64,000 bases of DNA, taken from Isochrysis galbana (taxonomy: Eukaryota > Haptophyta > Isochrysidales > Isochrysidaceae). Below, piece after piece: positions 40,116-50,521 of the stretch; the stretch's first letter is position 1, and each line of letters opens with the position of its first letter. Under the pieces are notes generated by a model that did not search any database, was not told the origin of the DNA, and saw nothing but the letters and a program-made list of their open reading frames with translations. A program made the translations under genes and the position numbers. The stretch spans positions 3,027,820 through 3,091,819 of the forward strand of contig CM030937.1 of assembly GCA_018136815.1 (NCBI GenBank), in the 5' to 3' direction.

Positions 40116-40884
40116 ATGGGCCGGCTCTTCCTGCGGTACGTCGAGGCGGACGTGGTGCACTGCTGCACCATCTGCGGCACGCACCTCTCTTCTCACGACC
40201 ATATCGTCTCCAAGGCCTTCCAAGGACGGCACGGGCGCGCCTTCCTCTTCGCTGACGTCGTCAACGTGAACGAAGGGCCGCCTGAGAAGAGACTGCTGCT
40301 CACTGGGCTCCATGTGGTCGCAGACATCTATTGTAATGCATGCGAGACCAGACTGGGCTGGAAGTACCTGGAGGCTTATGAAGAAGGACAAAAGTACAAG
40401 GTGAGCAGCTTGTGCTGCGCACAGGCTGCACCTTCCCCCAGCCCGCCCCCCATGCCCAGCTTGGCCTCGCGCAGCTCCTTCGCCGGCCATTTCTGCCCCA
40501 CACAGCTCACTGCGGCACAACTTGCCTCTCCAGGAAGGAAAGTTTATCCTGGAGAAGAGTATGATCATCAAGGAGGAAGACCACCGAGCTCGCGTCGCGG
40601 AAGCAGAGGCTGAGGCCGCTCGAAGCCTTGAGGAGACATCTGATGAAGATGCTATGAAACTCGACTCTCCTGAGGCGTTGTCCGATGGCAGTGGGGCGGC
40701 AGACTCGCCTCAGGAAGAGCGTCACGATGCAAGAGGCGTGTCTTCTCTGGGTGGGGCAGCAAGTTTGGGCGCTCAGGGGCATGCCGCTGGGGATGGGACG
40801 GGAAACGCACCAGAGCCGATGAGCATCGGGGTGACTGCTCATTTACAACCGAATGAACAACTTGGTGAAGGGCACCCTGGGTAG
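40116..40884 (+). CDS. Yippee-like zinc-binding protein
   Basis: Exons 40116-40400 and 40534-40884 across a 133-nt GT-AG intron in phase 0, 211 residues. The Yippee domain occupies residues 5-105: C17-x2-C20 ([20 protein letters not shown]) and C73-x2-C76 ([20 protein letters not shown]) form the MSS4-like zinc site, and exon 2 starts with [11 protein letters not shown], the family ending. The family occurs in nearly all eukaryotes and acts in CTLH-type ubiquitin ligase regulation and nuclear/centrosomal functions, but the exact role is uncertain. After the domain there is an acidic and Gly-rich tail of about 95 residues not found in animal YPELs. The gene is divergent from the methyltransferase gene. 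Confidence 0.92.
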
Positions 40885-42320
40885 ACCATCACGCCATGAG
40901 AGACTGCCATGAGCGGAATTGCAGGTGGAGGAGAGAGCAGAGTGATAGCAGTACTGTACACCACGGCCTGGATAAGTCAATGCAACTGTGAAATGGGTGG
41001 ATGTGGTGCTTCTATATCTACTTGAGTGGTGGCTAATGGGGCGGAGCAAGTTGCACATTGCGCTTCTGCGTCCCTCCGTTATCCGAGTCGTCACCGTGAG
41101 GTATGATAATGAGGCACCGATGACATCTATGCATCTTGTGGGGCATGTTGACGCGAGAATGCGCCGTAGCACTCGGGCGCATGGGCTGCGTGGCGTGGGC
41201 CGCAATGGCTTTGCGACAGCGGCACTCACTCATTGTGCAGCACAAGCACTAGCCCTGGTCCGTGGTTGGCTGGTTGCGGCGCGGAAATAGCACGCTACGA
41301 GGGCGAGCAGCTCCATAGCTTCTCTGTGGAAAAGACTAGACTCTGGGGTGCTGCCCCACACCGCCGCGACCATAGTCGCGACGTCACGCATTGGCATTGA
41401 TACATTAAAGGGCGCACGTTCCGGCCCCTCCGCAGCGCACGCTAGACGCTAGGCCCAAATCGTAGTACACATGGGCCGACTCCCCCAAACCGACGATAAA
41501 GGCGGAATACGGGGGGAAGCGGGTGTGGGGGTAGGCGAGGGGCAAGGGCGATGTCAGGTTCCCCCTTCTTAGGGTAGTAGTATAGCAGCATTTGCCGGTT
41601 TTTTCAAGCTAGAGTTTTTTTGCTGGCAGGCGCTACTCTGCGTTCCTGAGCGCCGAGCGCGTAAGGCCAAGGCAATCTTGGCAGCGCAAGGGTGGCAGAG
41701 AACGAGCACCGCGCTGGCTATCGCGTCACACGTCGGCCCACGGCAGGCGGACACCGGACAAAAAGCTAAGCACTCGCGCTAGCTCGCTGTCGCACTCGCA
41801 CTCGCACACACCGCTACTGCAACGCAAGCTCTGCCCATGGCCGCGCGCCTGAGAAACGCGCAAGGAATGGCGGCACCGAGGCTACATGGCACAGGGCTGT
41901 TGTGCGCATTGGCATTGGCGCGCTACACGTAAACAGCCATATATCTATAGAGAGGACAAGGATAGATAGGAGGAATACTGAAGACAGTACGCCGCCATAG
42001 ATTGTGCGCGCACCGTGCAATGTGTGCGTGACAAGGACATGCTTCATTCATCACAAACAATATGCACGTCGTATAGGCGGCCAGCTAAGGGGCGCTCGAT
42101 GCGAACAGGACGACCGATGTGGCCCTGCGCCAATGCCGCTCTGCCGATTTCTCAAACAAGTCAAGCTAGCCCATTGGCAGCAAGCATTATGGTGAACATG
42201 CCTCATGCACAGGTAATCGCCATTCTTTGGGATGCTAGCTTGCCAATTGTTGGACAACTCCCACACTCACCCTAACTACCCACGCAACTTCATCAATGAT
42301 TCATCAGCTCCCCATTCCCA
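40885..42320. other. Spacer without recognised gene
   Basis: Open frames at 40988-41290 on both strands have no family resemblance. At 41500-41620 the GGGCGATGTCAGG word, followed by AGCAGCATTTGCCGGTTTTTT, resembles 56560-56640 and is probably another retroposon tail. Nothing else was seen. Confidence 0.5.
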
Positions 42321-43616
42321 TCATTTGTGATATAAATGTGATGTTGCCGCGTATTGGTCGCGGTAATACTTGAGCAAAGACCCCTGCTCTAGCACGGCGA
42401 TCGGTGTTCTCGCGGGTCCGCTTGCCCTCGCAGCCAGGCCTTCATGGGGCAAATGCCTCCTTCTGATGGTAAGAATTTCCTCGTGGTCTGCCGAATGGAA
42501 ATTAGAGGAGGAAACCTTCTCCACGGATGTAACGGGCACTCCATCCAGTTGCTCAAGTGATGGCAGAAGCCAGAGCACTTCTAGCCTAGTCTCATCCGTC
42601 ACATACAATGGGTTCGGCTTTACCATGAGCGATCGGAGTGAGGGAGCATCTGTGAGACACTCCTTCAGAATGGACAGCCGTTCGATCTCGTTGTGGTCTA
42701 CTTCAACTGTGTGAAGGCATCGCAGCCTCATCATCTGTGGTAATTTGGTCAGTCTATTCTTCGACAGCCGAAGGATTGCAAGACTCCGCAGGCTGGCAAC
42801 CTCAGCCACGGCACGTAGGCGATTATTCGAGAGGTCAAGCTCTATCAGGTGCGGCAATGCTCGATTCAAGTCTGAGATATCAGTGATCCGATTCCCAGAT
42901 GCACTTAGCCGTCGAAGTTGGTGGAGGGCGCCCAACCCACCCAACGAAGTCAAGCAATTGTCGTCAAGAGCAAGCTCTGTCAAATCCAAGTGCTCACCGA
43001 TCGCTCCCGTATGCTGAAGCGCGTTGCCCCGTATGTCAAGTGAGGTCAGCCCCTTGGGCTCCGCAAGCTTGGACAATTCACGTGGAACAGGCAAGTCAAA
43101 TGTAGGCAACAGATTGTCTCTGACGCAAAGGGAGCGAAGCGATCGGAGTGCACTTAGCGAGGCCAACGACCGCAGCTTGTTTTGTGATAGATCAATTGAT
43201 GTCAAGTGTGGATAACGAACCAGCGCAGAAAGTGACTTGAGCGCCATGTTGGTGGCACTCAACTTGCTGAAGGCAAAGCTCTGGCCCACCATCTGCAGCT
43301 CCGACACGAGCGTAGACGCGAGACTGACCGTCAAGTCACGCTCGTTGGTCCTACTATGTGCGAGCTTGCGCCTATCAAGCCTGCTGCGGGCAGCAGCCTG
43401 GATGGAGAGTGCAGCCTCATCAGCGCCCGCAGGCCGGTTGGTAGCTGGGCTCGCCGAGGCTGCCTTCACAGTGCACGTCTCCCCTCGTTGTGCGGCCGTA
43501 CCCATCGCAGCGTCGCCTTCGGCTCTCACGCGCAGGGCATCCCTTTGGTGATTGGTGGGGCAGCCGCAGCTCATGAGCGCCGTTATCCCTCTCGCCGCAG
43601 CGAACGGCGCGCTCAC
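42321..43616 (-). CDS. Leucine-rich repeat protein with IQ motif
   Basis: 431 residues, one exon. Residues about 68-88 (EAALSIQAAARSRLDRRKL) fit an IQ calmodulin-binding motif. From about residue 115 to 330 there are nine or more SDS22-type LRRs of 21-24 residues, for example HLTSIDLSQNKLRSLASLSA, then LTELALDDNCLTSLGGLGAL, and LAILRLSKNRLTKLP, capped by an LRRcap-like segment (NPLYVTDETRLEVLWLLPSL). IQ plus SDS22-type LRRs are common in ciliary/axonemal proteins of protists and in scaffold proteins; a flagellar role is possible but cannot be proved here. The frame is intact with no intron. Confidence 0.85.
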   Translation of the reverse strand: MSAPFAAARGITALMSCGCPTNHQRDALRVRAEGDAAMGTAAQRGETCTVKAASASPATNRPAGADEAALSIQAAARSRLDRRKLAHSRTNERDLTVSLASTLVSELQMVGQSFAFSKLSATNMALKSLSALVRYPHLTSIDLSQNKLRSLASLSALRSLRSLCVRDNLLPTFDLPVPRELSKLAEPKGLTSLDIRGNALQHTGAIGEHLDLTELALDDNCLTSLGGLGALHQLRRLSASGNRITDISDLNRALPHLIELDLSNNRLRAVAEVASLRSLAILRLSKNRLTKLPQMMRLRCLHTVEVDHNEIERLSILKECLTDAPSLRSLMVKPNPLYVTDETRLEVLWLLPSLEQLDGVPVTSVEKVSSSNFHSADHEEILTIRRRHLPHEGLAARASGPARTPIAVLEQGSLLKYYRDQYAATSHLYHK

Positions 43617-43929
43617 TGCTCAATCTCACAAAGAAAAAAAGAATATGCGAGAACTGCGTCAGAGTTTTATTGTTGTGTTAGTATAACCTTAGTGCTGCGG
43701 GACCGAAGCCCTTCGGCGGCAACGGAGCCCCTACCCCGCGATGGGGGTGTGCGCGGTTGGCGCATGGCTCGTCCCGTGCATGTGGCTAGGAATGCTAGCT
43801 AACAAGATGTCATATGACGCTGTAAGTTCTAACGGACTGCAACTGCACCGACTAGCTCGTCTGATAAATCGTTCGCTGACGGAGGGGTATTCGCCAACAT
43901 GCCCTCCGTCGTACAACGCGCATTCCGTC

Positions 43930-44275
43930 GATTGTTCCGTTCTCAGCCTGCTCTATTCTCGTCCGACTCTCTTCCGGCTGCCGCGTCCCGTTCTTTTCAG
44001 ACGGCCCACACGTTGGTCGCCGCGTCTCCGTCCATTCCGGTCACTCGCGCTGCCTCTGCGACGCAGAGGCAGAGGCGGCCAAGCGCAAGGCACGCACCGA
44101 AGCGTGGAAGATCGCACCTCGTCCCAAATCGGTGCGCGAGGCACTCGGCAAAGATCCTCCGAAAACATGCGCGCGCTTCACGCAAGGTTTGTGCCTCCGT
44201 AACAAACGCGGGGTCCGTTGCCATCTGTCGCACGAAGTCCCCGGAGCATGGATCGACAATAAGTGCACGATCCGC
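43930..44275 (+). pseudogene. Zinc-finger (CCCH-like) fragment, probably retroelement ORF
   Basis: A frame without initiator Met runs from about 43970 to a stop at about 44303 and encodes GRRVSVHSGHSRC, then EAEAAKRKARTEAWK, then PPKTCARFTQGLCLRNKRGV and RCHLSHEVPGAWID. The spacing C-x7-C-x10-C-x3-H fits a CCCH-type zinc finger. The overlapping Met-started frames (43741-44202, 43899-44339) show only composition. A LINE C-terminal fragment follows at 44280, so this could be the ORF1-like nucleic-acid-binding protein of the same or another retroelement. Confidence 0.45.
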
Positions 44276-44279
44276 TGTC

Positions 44280-44465
44280 ATCTCCACCCGCGGAGAAACG
44301 CCTAGACATCACGAAGGAGGACTGGAGGCACATAGCTAAGCTATACACCCTGCCGCTGCTAAAACACACCGACAAACACCCACACTTCAAACACATCACC
44401 CACAGGAGGATAGGCACCAGAAATAGGTTCACGAACAGCCCGTCGGATGTCAGAGCAAGGCTCAT
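44280..44465 (+). pseudogene. LINE C-terminal fragment (copy 2)
   Basis: The frame encodes KRLDITKEDWRHIAKLYTLP, then LLKHTDKHPHFKHITHRRIG and TRNRF. It corresponds to 24360-24500 of the LINE at 23235 with about 75% identity by eye. The zinc knuckle that should follow is absent: the sequence diverges after RFTNS. Confidence 0.75.
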
Positions 44466-44839
44466 CTCACTCTTGGAGATTGCCTGCGAGGGCGCGCCGG
44501 CAGCTAGCGCGGAATGCGGTTCTTGGTGGGAGCTCATGGAGCTTTCCTCGGGGGTGACTACGGGCATGGTGATCGACGCACGACGTACGACACACGGAGG
44601 GCGCGGAAGTGTGGAAGGAGGCTTGTGAGAGGTGGTGGCAGGCGACTGGGGGTGGCTCAGGCGCGTGCTTGACTTGTATTGACTCGTTGACTCGAAGTAT
44701 AGACTCGGGAACTCGGGGGGACTCGCTTCGGAACACGGTGGGCCTCGCCGAAGTTGCTACAAAAAGCTCGAGGACACCGAGCCACACGAAACTAACCCAA
44801 ACGGGCTTGGGGAGTGGCGTGGGGTACCGGTTCAGCGGC

Positions 44840-46745
44840 TTGAGTTGATAAAGAATAATAAACCTTTTAATAGTCTCACCGCGCACGCAGCCGTGGACCC
44901 TCTACTTTCTACTCACGTAGGAAAACTTTCTACACCCCCACGCTCCCAGCCCTTCTCCCCCCGCCATCAGGCGGCTCCCCCCGTGCACTACTAGGGGGAT
45001 TGGGGTGAAAGGCTTAGATATGGTCCGGTGGCCCGCGCCTCCCCCCGGTGATCTGTTCCCTCTCTTCCTCCTGTGTCTCCGAGTGGGCGGCGACCTCAGT
45101 CCCGACTTATCCTGTAAACAGGTGCGGGACTTACCTACTTTTCGGTGGGCGGAGCTCCGCTCCGCCCACCCCCTTCTCCGCGCTCTCTCTCCCCTCTCCT
45201 GCGGCACGCGCGATGGCGCGCCTGCGGCAGGCCTGCAGCTGCCCATTGGCGACCCTGGAGGCTCATGGAGGCCAGCTCTGGGGGCAGAGGAGGCTGGGGC
45301 TGGGCCCTGGCCTCCCCTGCCTCTCCCTCGCTGGCGCTCCTGAGCCTCAGGGGCCCCCACGCTGCACCTGTCTGCCTGTCGAACAGGGGGGGAGGAGGGG
45401 TTGGAGCAATGGGCTGGCCACGCCGGGCCAGGATGAGCGAATCAGGCGAGCCTGTCAGTGGGAGAGAGGGTCAGCAGGGCAGTGGCCTCCTGGCAAGCCA
45501 TCAGGCGTGCCAGGAGGATGGGTGGTTCCTCCCCCATGTGTCGCATTCGCGAATCGACTCTCGCTAGGCTTCTCTCTTCTCTTCGTTCGGTATTTATCGT
45601 TATAATTCTCTCGTTCTCGTTCTCGGTCAAAAACTTCGCGTGGACGCCTAGGATCTAGGGTTCTGGAGCGCCCTCCCTCTGCTCTCTCGAAGAGAAGGGA
45701 AGTTTCCCCACCTTTCTTCCTCCCAGGCGCCTCGCAAAAGGTTTAATTCGCTATCTCCCCGCGTTTCTTTACCTGCTTCTGGGGGCAATCAGGTTTGGTT
45801 TGCCATCTCCCCTCGGAGATCGATTTAGGTTCGCTGCTTGGGTGAGGGAATCTTTCTCCTTGGTCCTTGGTTTGCCATCTCCCCTTGGAGATTGATTTAG
45901 ATTCGCTGCTTTGGTTTTGGGTTATCTTTCCCCTTGATGCAAGTTGCATGGAAGCCCTTGGTCCCGTTGGTTTTTGGTTTTCTCCTCCCTTGGTTGCTAC
46001 TCGGGGTTGCTCGATAGAAACGTCTAGAAGGTCCACGCTCAACAGCAAGATTTCTTCGATTGCAAGGATACCTCGCTGCGATCTGTATCCAATGTGATCG
46101 CCGTGGTTGCGCGACATAACGTTCCTCTTCGACTTTCCGCCTTGGTGGGAAAATCCAAAGCGAAGACACGCTCCGACCGTCGCTGCGGATTCTCTCTCTC
46201 TCTCGCTCTCTCTCTCTGTCTCTCGCGACGTGTTTGAGTTACCGGCGATGTGGGGTCTCGGTTATTTCATGTTTTGCTTGGTTTGGGTGAATGATTCTAG
46301 TGTGTTCGTGAGTCGGTGTCGCAGCATCGTTGGATCCGACGTCTTGTCGTCAGTCGTCATCCGTCGCTCTCGCTCTCGTCGCTCTCGCTCTCGTAACACT
46401 CGTACCCTACAAACTCTCCTTGCCTCACCAGCCCCTGCCAACACAGCCCTCCTCTCACTCACCCTCGCCTCTCGCCTCTCGCTCGATGTCGCTCTCGCCG
46501 CCGTCCTCGCCCTCGCTCAAGCCCGCCTGCCCGCCTTCCTCGCTGACGGGCCTCAGCCCGTCAGCGTCTCCGAAGTCGTCTCCTCCGCCGCGCCTGCCGC
46601 CGGTCTGCCTCCTTCCTCATTGCCCTCAGGCCCTATGGGCCATCCCAATTCGTCACCATGGCAGGGGAGGAGTGGAGAGAGGGGGGGGCTCGTGCCCCCC
46701 CATGGGCGAGCTAAGTATAAACTTAGTTGTTGAGTTGATAAAGAA
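44840..46745 (-). mobile_element. Non-autonomous retroelement, copy 2 (44856-46729), 16-bp target duplication
   Basis: Exact 16-bp direct repeats TTGAGTTGATAAAGAA at 44840-44855 and 46730-46745 flank the element. Its parts 44856-45538 and 46661-46729 match copy 1 (13967-14724) in order and orientation; between them sits the LTR at 45539-46655. On the minus strand the 3' end reads GCGGTGAGACTATTAAAAGG TTTATTA, close to the LINE 3' end. It shows the family was still mobile and is older than the LTR insertion. Confidence 0.88.
45539..46655. mobile_element. Solo LTR nested in the retroelement, 5-bp target duplication
   Basis: The 1117-bp insert begins TGTCGCATTCGCGAATCG and ends CCCAATTCGTCA (TG...CA), and is bounded by CCATG on both sides (45534-45538 and 46656-46660). 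Comparing with copy 1 shows the uninterrupted target ...CCCCCATGGCAGGGG.... This is exactly what recombination between two LTRs leaves behind. The LTR contains two imperfect repeats GGTTTGCCATCTCCCCTCGG / GGTTTGCCATCTCCCCTTGG (45796, 45867) and a CT microsatellite (46192-46222). Other pieces of the family are at 10325-10584 and 61580-61987. Confidence 0.88.
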
Positions 46746-47013
46746 GCGGTGACGGTTGACTTGGTTTGGAGGACTCGTGCGTGATATCGAGAATCAGGAT
46801 GGAATCATCGGCATTGGGAGAAATAGGGGCAATCGGCAAGGAGGCAGGAGAAAGAGGGGAATGGAGGTGGCAGGGCTTGTCTGGAGCTTGGGGAATCTTG
46901 GGGTACCGGTTGGAGGCCGTAGAAGTACTCGGCCGTAGCGTAATAGGATCTTTTGGTGGGTGGCGTTCAGGCCCACTACCCTGGACTGGTAGCGGGGTGG
47001 TAACAGCGCGGAC

Positions 47014-48697
47014 ATGGGCCCCGACTTGCAAACCTTCATAGATAAGTTGACAGAGAGTGGCATAGGAGATTCAACGACACAGGCGATGGCGCTAGTCATG
47101 CAAACGAACAAGCGGCAGCTCCGATTGGAGCTGGCCCTTGCCATGGACCTCGCGAAGTCTTGTGCACGACAACGTATAAGCTTGAGGGTGACGGTCTCGA
47201 GATCTTACTGGTGTTCGAGGCTCTTGAGAGCATCCTTGAGCGCGGGCGCACCATGGGTAAGGATGCCTCTACATTGCCCAATGTTGCAAGCGTGTTGCGT
47301 GCAGAAGCGAAACCGGCCATAGCGGATAAAGGTACCCAGCTTTCTAGGACCAGTCCTAGAAACTAGGACGGACTTTGCTAGGTGAGTGAGAGCATGAGCA
47401 TACCATATACCATGTTATTTTGTCCCAAACCTTGGCTATTGAGTTACCACATGTATGTCCTCATTAAATGTTCCAGGTGTACCTAGGCACCATTCCCTCA
47501 GCAACACCAAGTTTTGTGACGCGTTTACGGGTCATCTGGCATCTGGTCGGAATTGCTGCTTGTCCTAGAAACGGGAGAAATGGCTGATACCACCCAATGG
47601 GGACTCTTCTATCTTCTACTCATGGTCCCCAGGAGATGAAATGTTGCTTTGACTGCCCTCTTTGAGACCTTCAGTGACCACCAAGCTTGGTTTTGTCATC
47701 TAAGTGTCCAATGCGCTAGCCTACTGCTCCAAAAGGTCTAAATAAAACTCCTCTGGTGCGAGCGGACGCCCGAGTGTAGCACCGCATGCTGAATGTGGTA
47801 GCAAAAGTAAGCAAAGACAAGCTCCGCAGAGTTGGTCATAGTGAGAGCTAAGGTTGAATGGGATGTGGAGATGGTTTGCTTCAGGTGATGGGATGTCTCA
47901 TAAGCTCACCATAGGCTATAATGGAGGCATGATCGGCAGAGTCCTAGAAATCCAAGAATTTTCTAGGACGTGGTCCTAGTTTCTAGGACGGGTTTTTTTG
48001 TCCGATAGGGACAAATGCCCTTGAGTATTATGAGGCTCCCTACCACCGTTGGTTCCGGGGTGTGATCTCGATGGTTCCGGATGCGCAAAATCGAGGACAT
48101 TGGGTGATCAGATCTCAAGATGGCGACACGCTAACTGTGACTGATGAGACGGAGATACGGCGCGCAATCGACGCAACATGTTTGCCAGAGTGGCAGGCTC
48201 TCGTCGCCAAAGTCCAGGGAGCCTTCACATATCTCGAAAATCGTCTTACAGATCAATGCGCCTCTCCATATCATTGCGCGGAGCAACACCGGCAAACGGG
48301 GCTACTACGCGCGTTCAATCCAGCCTTTGCCTATGGCAAGGTGGATGCACTGTGGGTCCATCGGCTGGTTGAAATTCGCGCATTCAGTCATTTGCCTTCG
48401 GCCACTCAAGAGCTGCTCAATGAGCTTCCGGCGTACCTCGCGGCTTGCGGCTTGTCGCGGGACTTGCATTGATCAATCGGATGTGCAAACATTCACCAAA
48501 GATGTTCTCGGTTGGTGGGCATCCAACCATTCTAAGTTCCCCACATGGGCATCTGCCGCAAGAATTGCCTTTTCTTTGACTCCTAATTCTGCATCGTGTG
48601 AGCGTGTATTTTCATTGCTTGCCAGCATGTTTGGTGCGGATCGTTCACTGAGTCTTGGTGTATCAGATCTCAGCCGCATTGATGTTGCGTTACAATA
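47014..48697 (+). pseudogene. hAT transposase C-terminal half, frameshifted and interrupted
   Basis: Pieces in different frames form one broken gene. 47030-47150 encodes DKLTESGIGDSTTQAMALVM, the same segment as 61340-61440 of the hAT at 59241. 47160-47330 encodes DGLEILLVFEALESILERGR. 48030-48470 encodes HRWFRGVISMVPDAQNRGHW and later YLENRLTDQCASPYHCAE. 48480-48697 encodes VLGWWASNHSKFPTWASAAR, then TPNSASCERVFSLLASMFG, the dimerisation domain. There are at least two frameshifts, and a 650-bp insert at 47340-47995. The N-terminal half is missing. Confidence 0.82.
47340..47995. mobile_element. Insert bounded by GTCCTAGAAACTAGGAC-type palindromes
   Basis: The left side carries TTTCTAGGACCAGTCCTAGA and AACTAGGACGG, the right side TTTTCTAGGACGTGGTCCTA and GTTTCTAGGACGGG. 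Since each end is itself palindromic the inverted repeats can form long hairpins. The hAT protein homology stops at the left end and resumes about 45 bp after the right end. No ORF inside. Confidence 0.6.
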
Positions 48698-48834
48698 ATA
48701 ACGCTCGGAAAAAGTGCGCCAACAGCTGAAAGGCTATAAGGGCTGAATGAGGTTATTGTGTGTACTGTGTCATGTGTGTGCTGCGTGCCACGACGTGCCA
48801 TATGTTTGAGATTTGAGATTTGATCACTTAAATT

Positions 48835-49025
48835 TATTTTTGCAAGTTTGGGTTGGTAGTCGAGCCAGCCAGAAGTTTGGGCCAGCTCCACAAGTGGGCT
48901 GCAAGTTTGGGGACAAATTGCGCGACAAGTTTGGTGTGACAAGTTTGGGTGGTTCCCCGCAAGAATCACGCAAGTACGGCTCAAAAGTTTGGGTGACTCT
49001 TGCTAAAAGTATTGCCCTGACCCAA
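48835..49025 (+). repeat. hAT 3' end with CAAGTTTGGG subterminal repeats
   Basis: At least seven (C/G)AAGTTTGG(G) words within 190 bp end at AAAAGTATTGCCCTGACCCA. The same words mark the ends at 30583-30720 (inverted) and 59260-59350. They would be the transposase-binding region of this hAT family. Confidence 0.75.
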
Positions 49026-49372
49026 CTCTTGGTACCCCCATGCTTGCACTTGTCGCCGTCGCTCTCGGCAATGCCGCCTCGTTCGTTGCCCACCGTTCGG
49101 TTGCCTGCGCATGCGTGTGGCACAAGCAGTGCTGCCGCAGCCTTTGCGCTTGCGTGAGGTGTGGTGTGACAGCCCGCTTGGAGTCGAGCTTGGTGTGGAG
49201 TGTGCTGCGTGCGCCCTCCTTGCAGCAGCGGGCAGGCGCGAACCTCTACACCACGCGCACCGTTGCATTCGTATGTGGGGGCACATCGTTTACGCAACAT
49301 CTCGTTGCACTCATTGACCTCGTAGCGGTAGGCCCTCTCCCCAGCACATCATCATCGCTACCATCAGCCGCC

Positions 49373-49660
49373 TCATTGTTCTCCTCCCGCCTTCCGCCTT
49401 TTTGCCGCCTTGGCTGCCCTTTCCGCCGCCTTTGCCTCAGCCTCGTTCGCCTCGGGCTGTGGCTCCTCGAGGACGTTCTCGAGTTGGCGACGCACAGCCG
49501 TTTTGCCACCGCGGGCACGGGAGACGCCCACCCGTGGAGAGATGGGCTCATGCTCGTCGACGGATCGGTTGATACGGGCCGACCTTCGCGACGGCATGCT
49601 CCCACTCGACAGGCTGTACGCCACCTTGCGGCCTGAGGTCTTCTCCGGCGGTGTCGCCAT
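49373..49660 (-). CDS. Small basic hypothetical protein
   Basis: 95 residues from the Met at 49660 (an in-frame Met at 49747 would add 29). The sequence has MPSRRSARINRSVDEHEPIS and an Ala/Lys/Arg/Glu helical C-terminus (EANEAEAKAAERAAKAAKRR). The basic, serine-rich part with RRSARI and the charged helix would suit a nuclear protein. No family is recognised. An overlapping frame (49246-49731 minus) is less protein-like. It could also be the first exon of a longer gene. Confidence 0.4.
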   Translation of the reverse strand: MATPPEKTSGRKVAYSLSSGSMPSRRSARINRSVDEHEPISPRVGVSRARGGKTAVRRQLENVLEEPQPEANEAEAKAAERAAKAAKRRKAGGEQ

Positions 49661-49749
49661 GGCGGCCGAGCGTGCCCCCGCCCCGCCCTCTCCTCGCGAG
49701 GGCGCGAGGCTCCGGGACCCCACTTCTCCACTCCCTTCAGCTTTCACTT

Positions 49750-49970
49750 TTCAGGATTTGAAATCTTGAGAAAAACGTGTTTCTTGAGCTTTTCCTCAAA
49801 CTTCGAATTGTGAATTCTGAAGGTATCCTTCATTGTTTGCTTCAAGATTTGCGTTTTCCCCCTCCACTGACACTGCCCCATATACCGTAAGATCTTGTGA
49901 TAAAAACCTTTATCTTGACACTTGGCGAATTTTCACCCTTAGAAGTTAAAAAGCCCTGCATGACCGCCCT
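49750..49970 (-). repeat. End of the AGGGCGGTCAAACA inverted-repeat family
   Basis: On the minus strand: AGGGCGGTCATGCAGGGCTT, TTAACTTCTAAGGGTGAAAA, TTCGCCAAGTGTCAAGATAA, then ATCACAAGATCTTACGGTAT. This follows the first about 110 bp of 8473 and 54863. The flank is T, not TA, and no partner end was found nearby. Confidence 0.65.
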
Positions 49971-50521
49971 CGGACTGGCGACCTGCTGCGAAATGCATCC
50001 TCCGAGCAACTAAAGAATACTAGAATACAGACCCCCCCGCCCGCCCGCTGGCGAGCCCGGTGAGCTCCGACGCCGCTGCTGCTGGCGGGGCTTTCCTCAT
50101 CAGGCATGGGGGGGGCCCTCCGGGGGCTCTTGATCACCGACCGCCCCGCGCCGTAGCGAAGGGGGGCGGTGTTGACAAACTGGCGGAAGGGGGGGGGCGG
50201 CCGAAAAGAAAACGACGAGGGAGCCCTTCCCCTTCCCCTCCCCCCCCCCTCCCTTTCCTCCCCGCGCGCGGCTCGCCGATGAGCTTCATTGGGGAGGGGG
50301 GGGCCCGCGGGCGCGGGGAGACGCGAGGCAGCTCACTCTCCCCTTCCCCCCCCCCCCCTCTTCCCCCTCCCCCCCCCCCCCTCCCCCTCTCCCTCTCTTC
50401 CCCCCCCATTCTGTCTTCCTGCCGCCGCTCTGCTCGCCTCGCCTCTGCCTCCCCCTCAGCTGCGCCAGCCTCGTCCGCCCCCCCCCCCGCCCCTACCAAC
50501 CCTCTCTCTAGCCCAGGGCCG

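Noticed and set aside
40843..41290. Overlapping ORFs on both strands downstream of the Yippee gene
   Set aside because: No domain, no sign of coding in preference of one strand, and no splice or start context.
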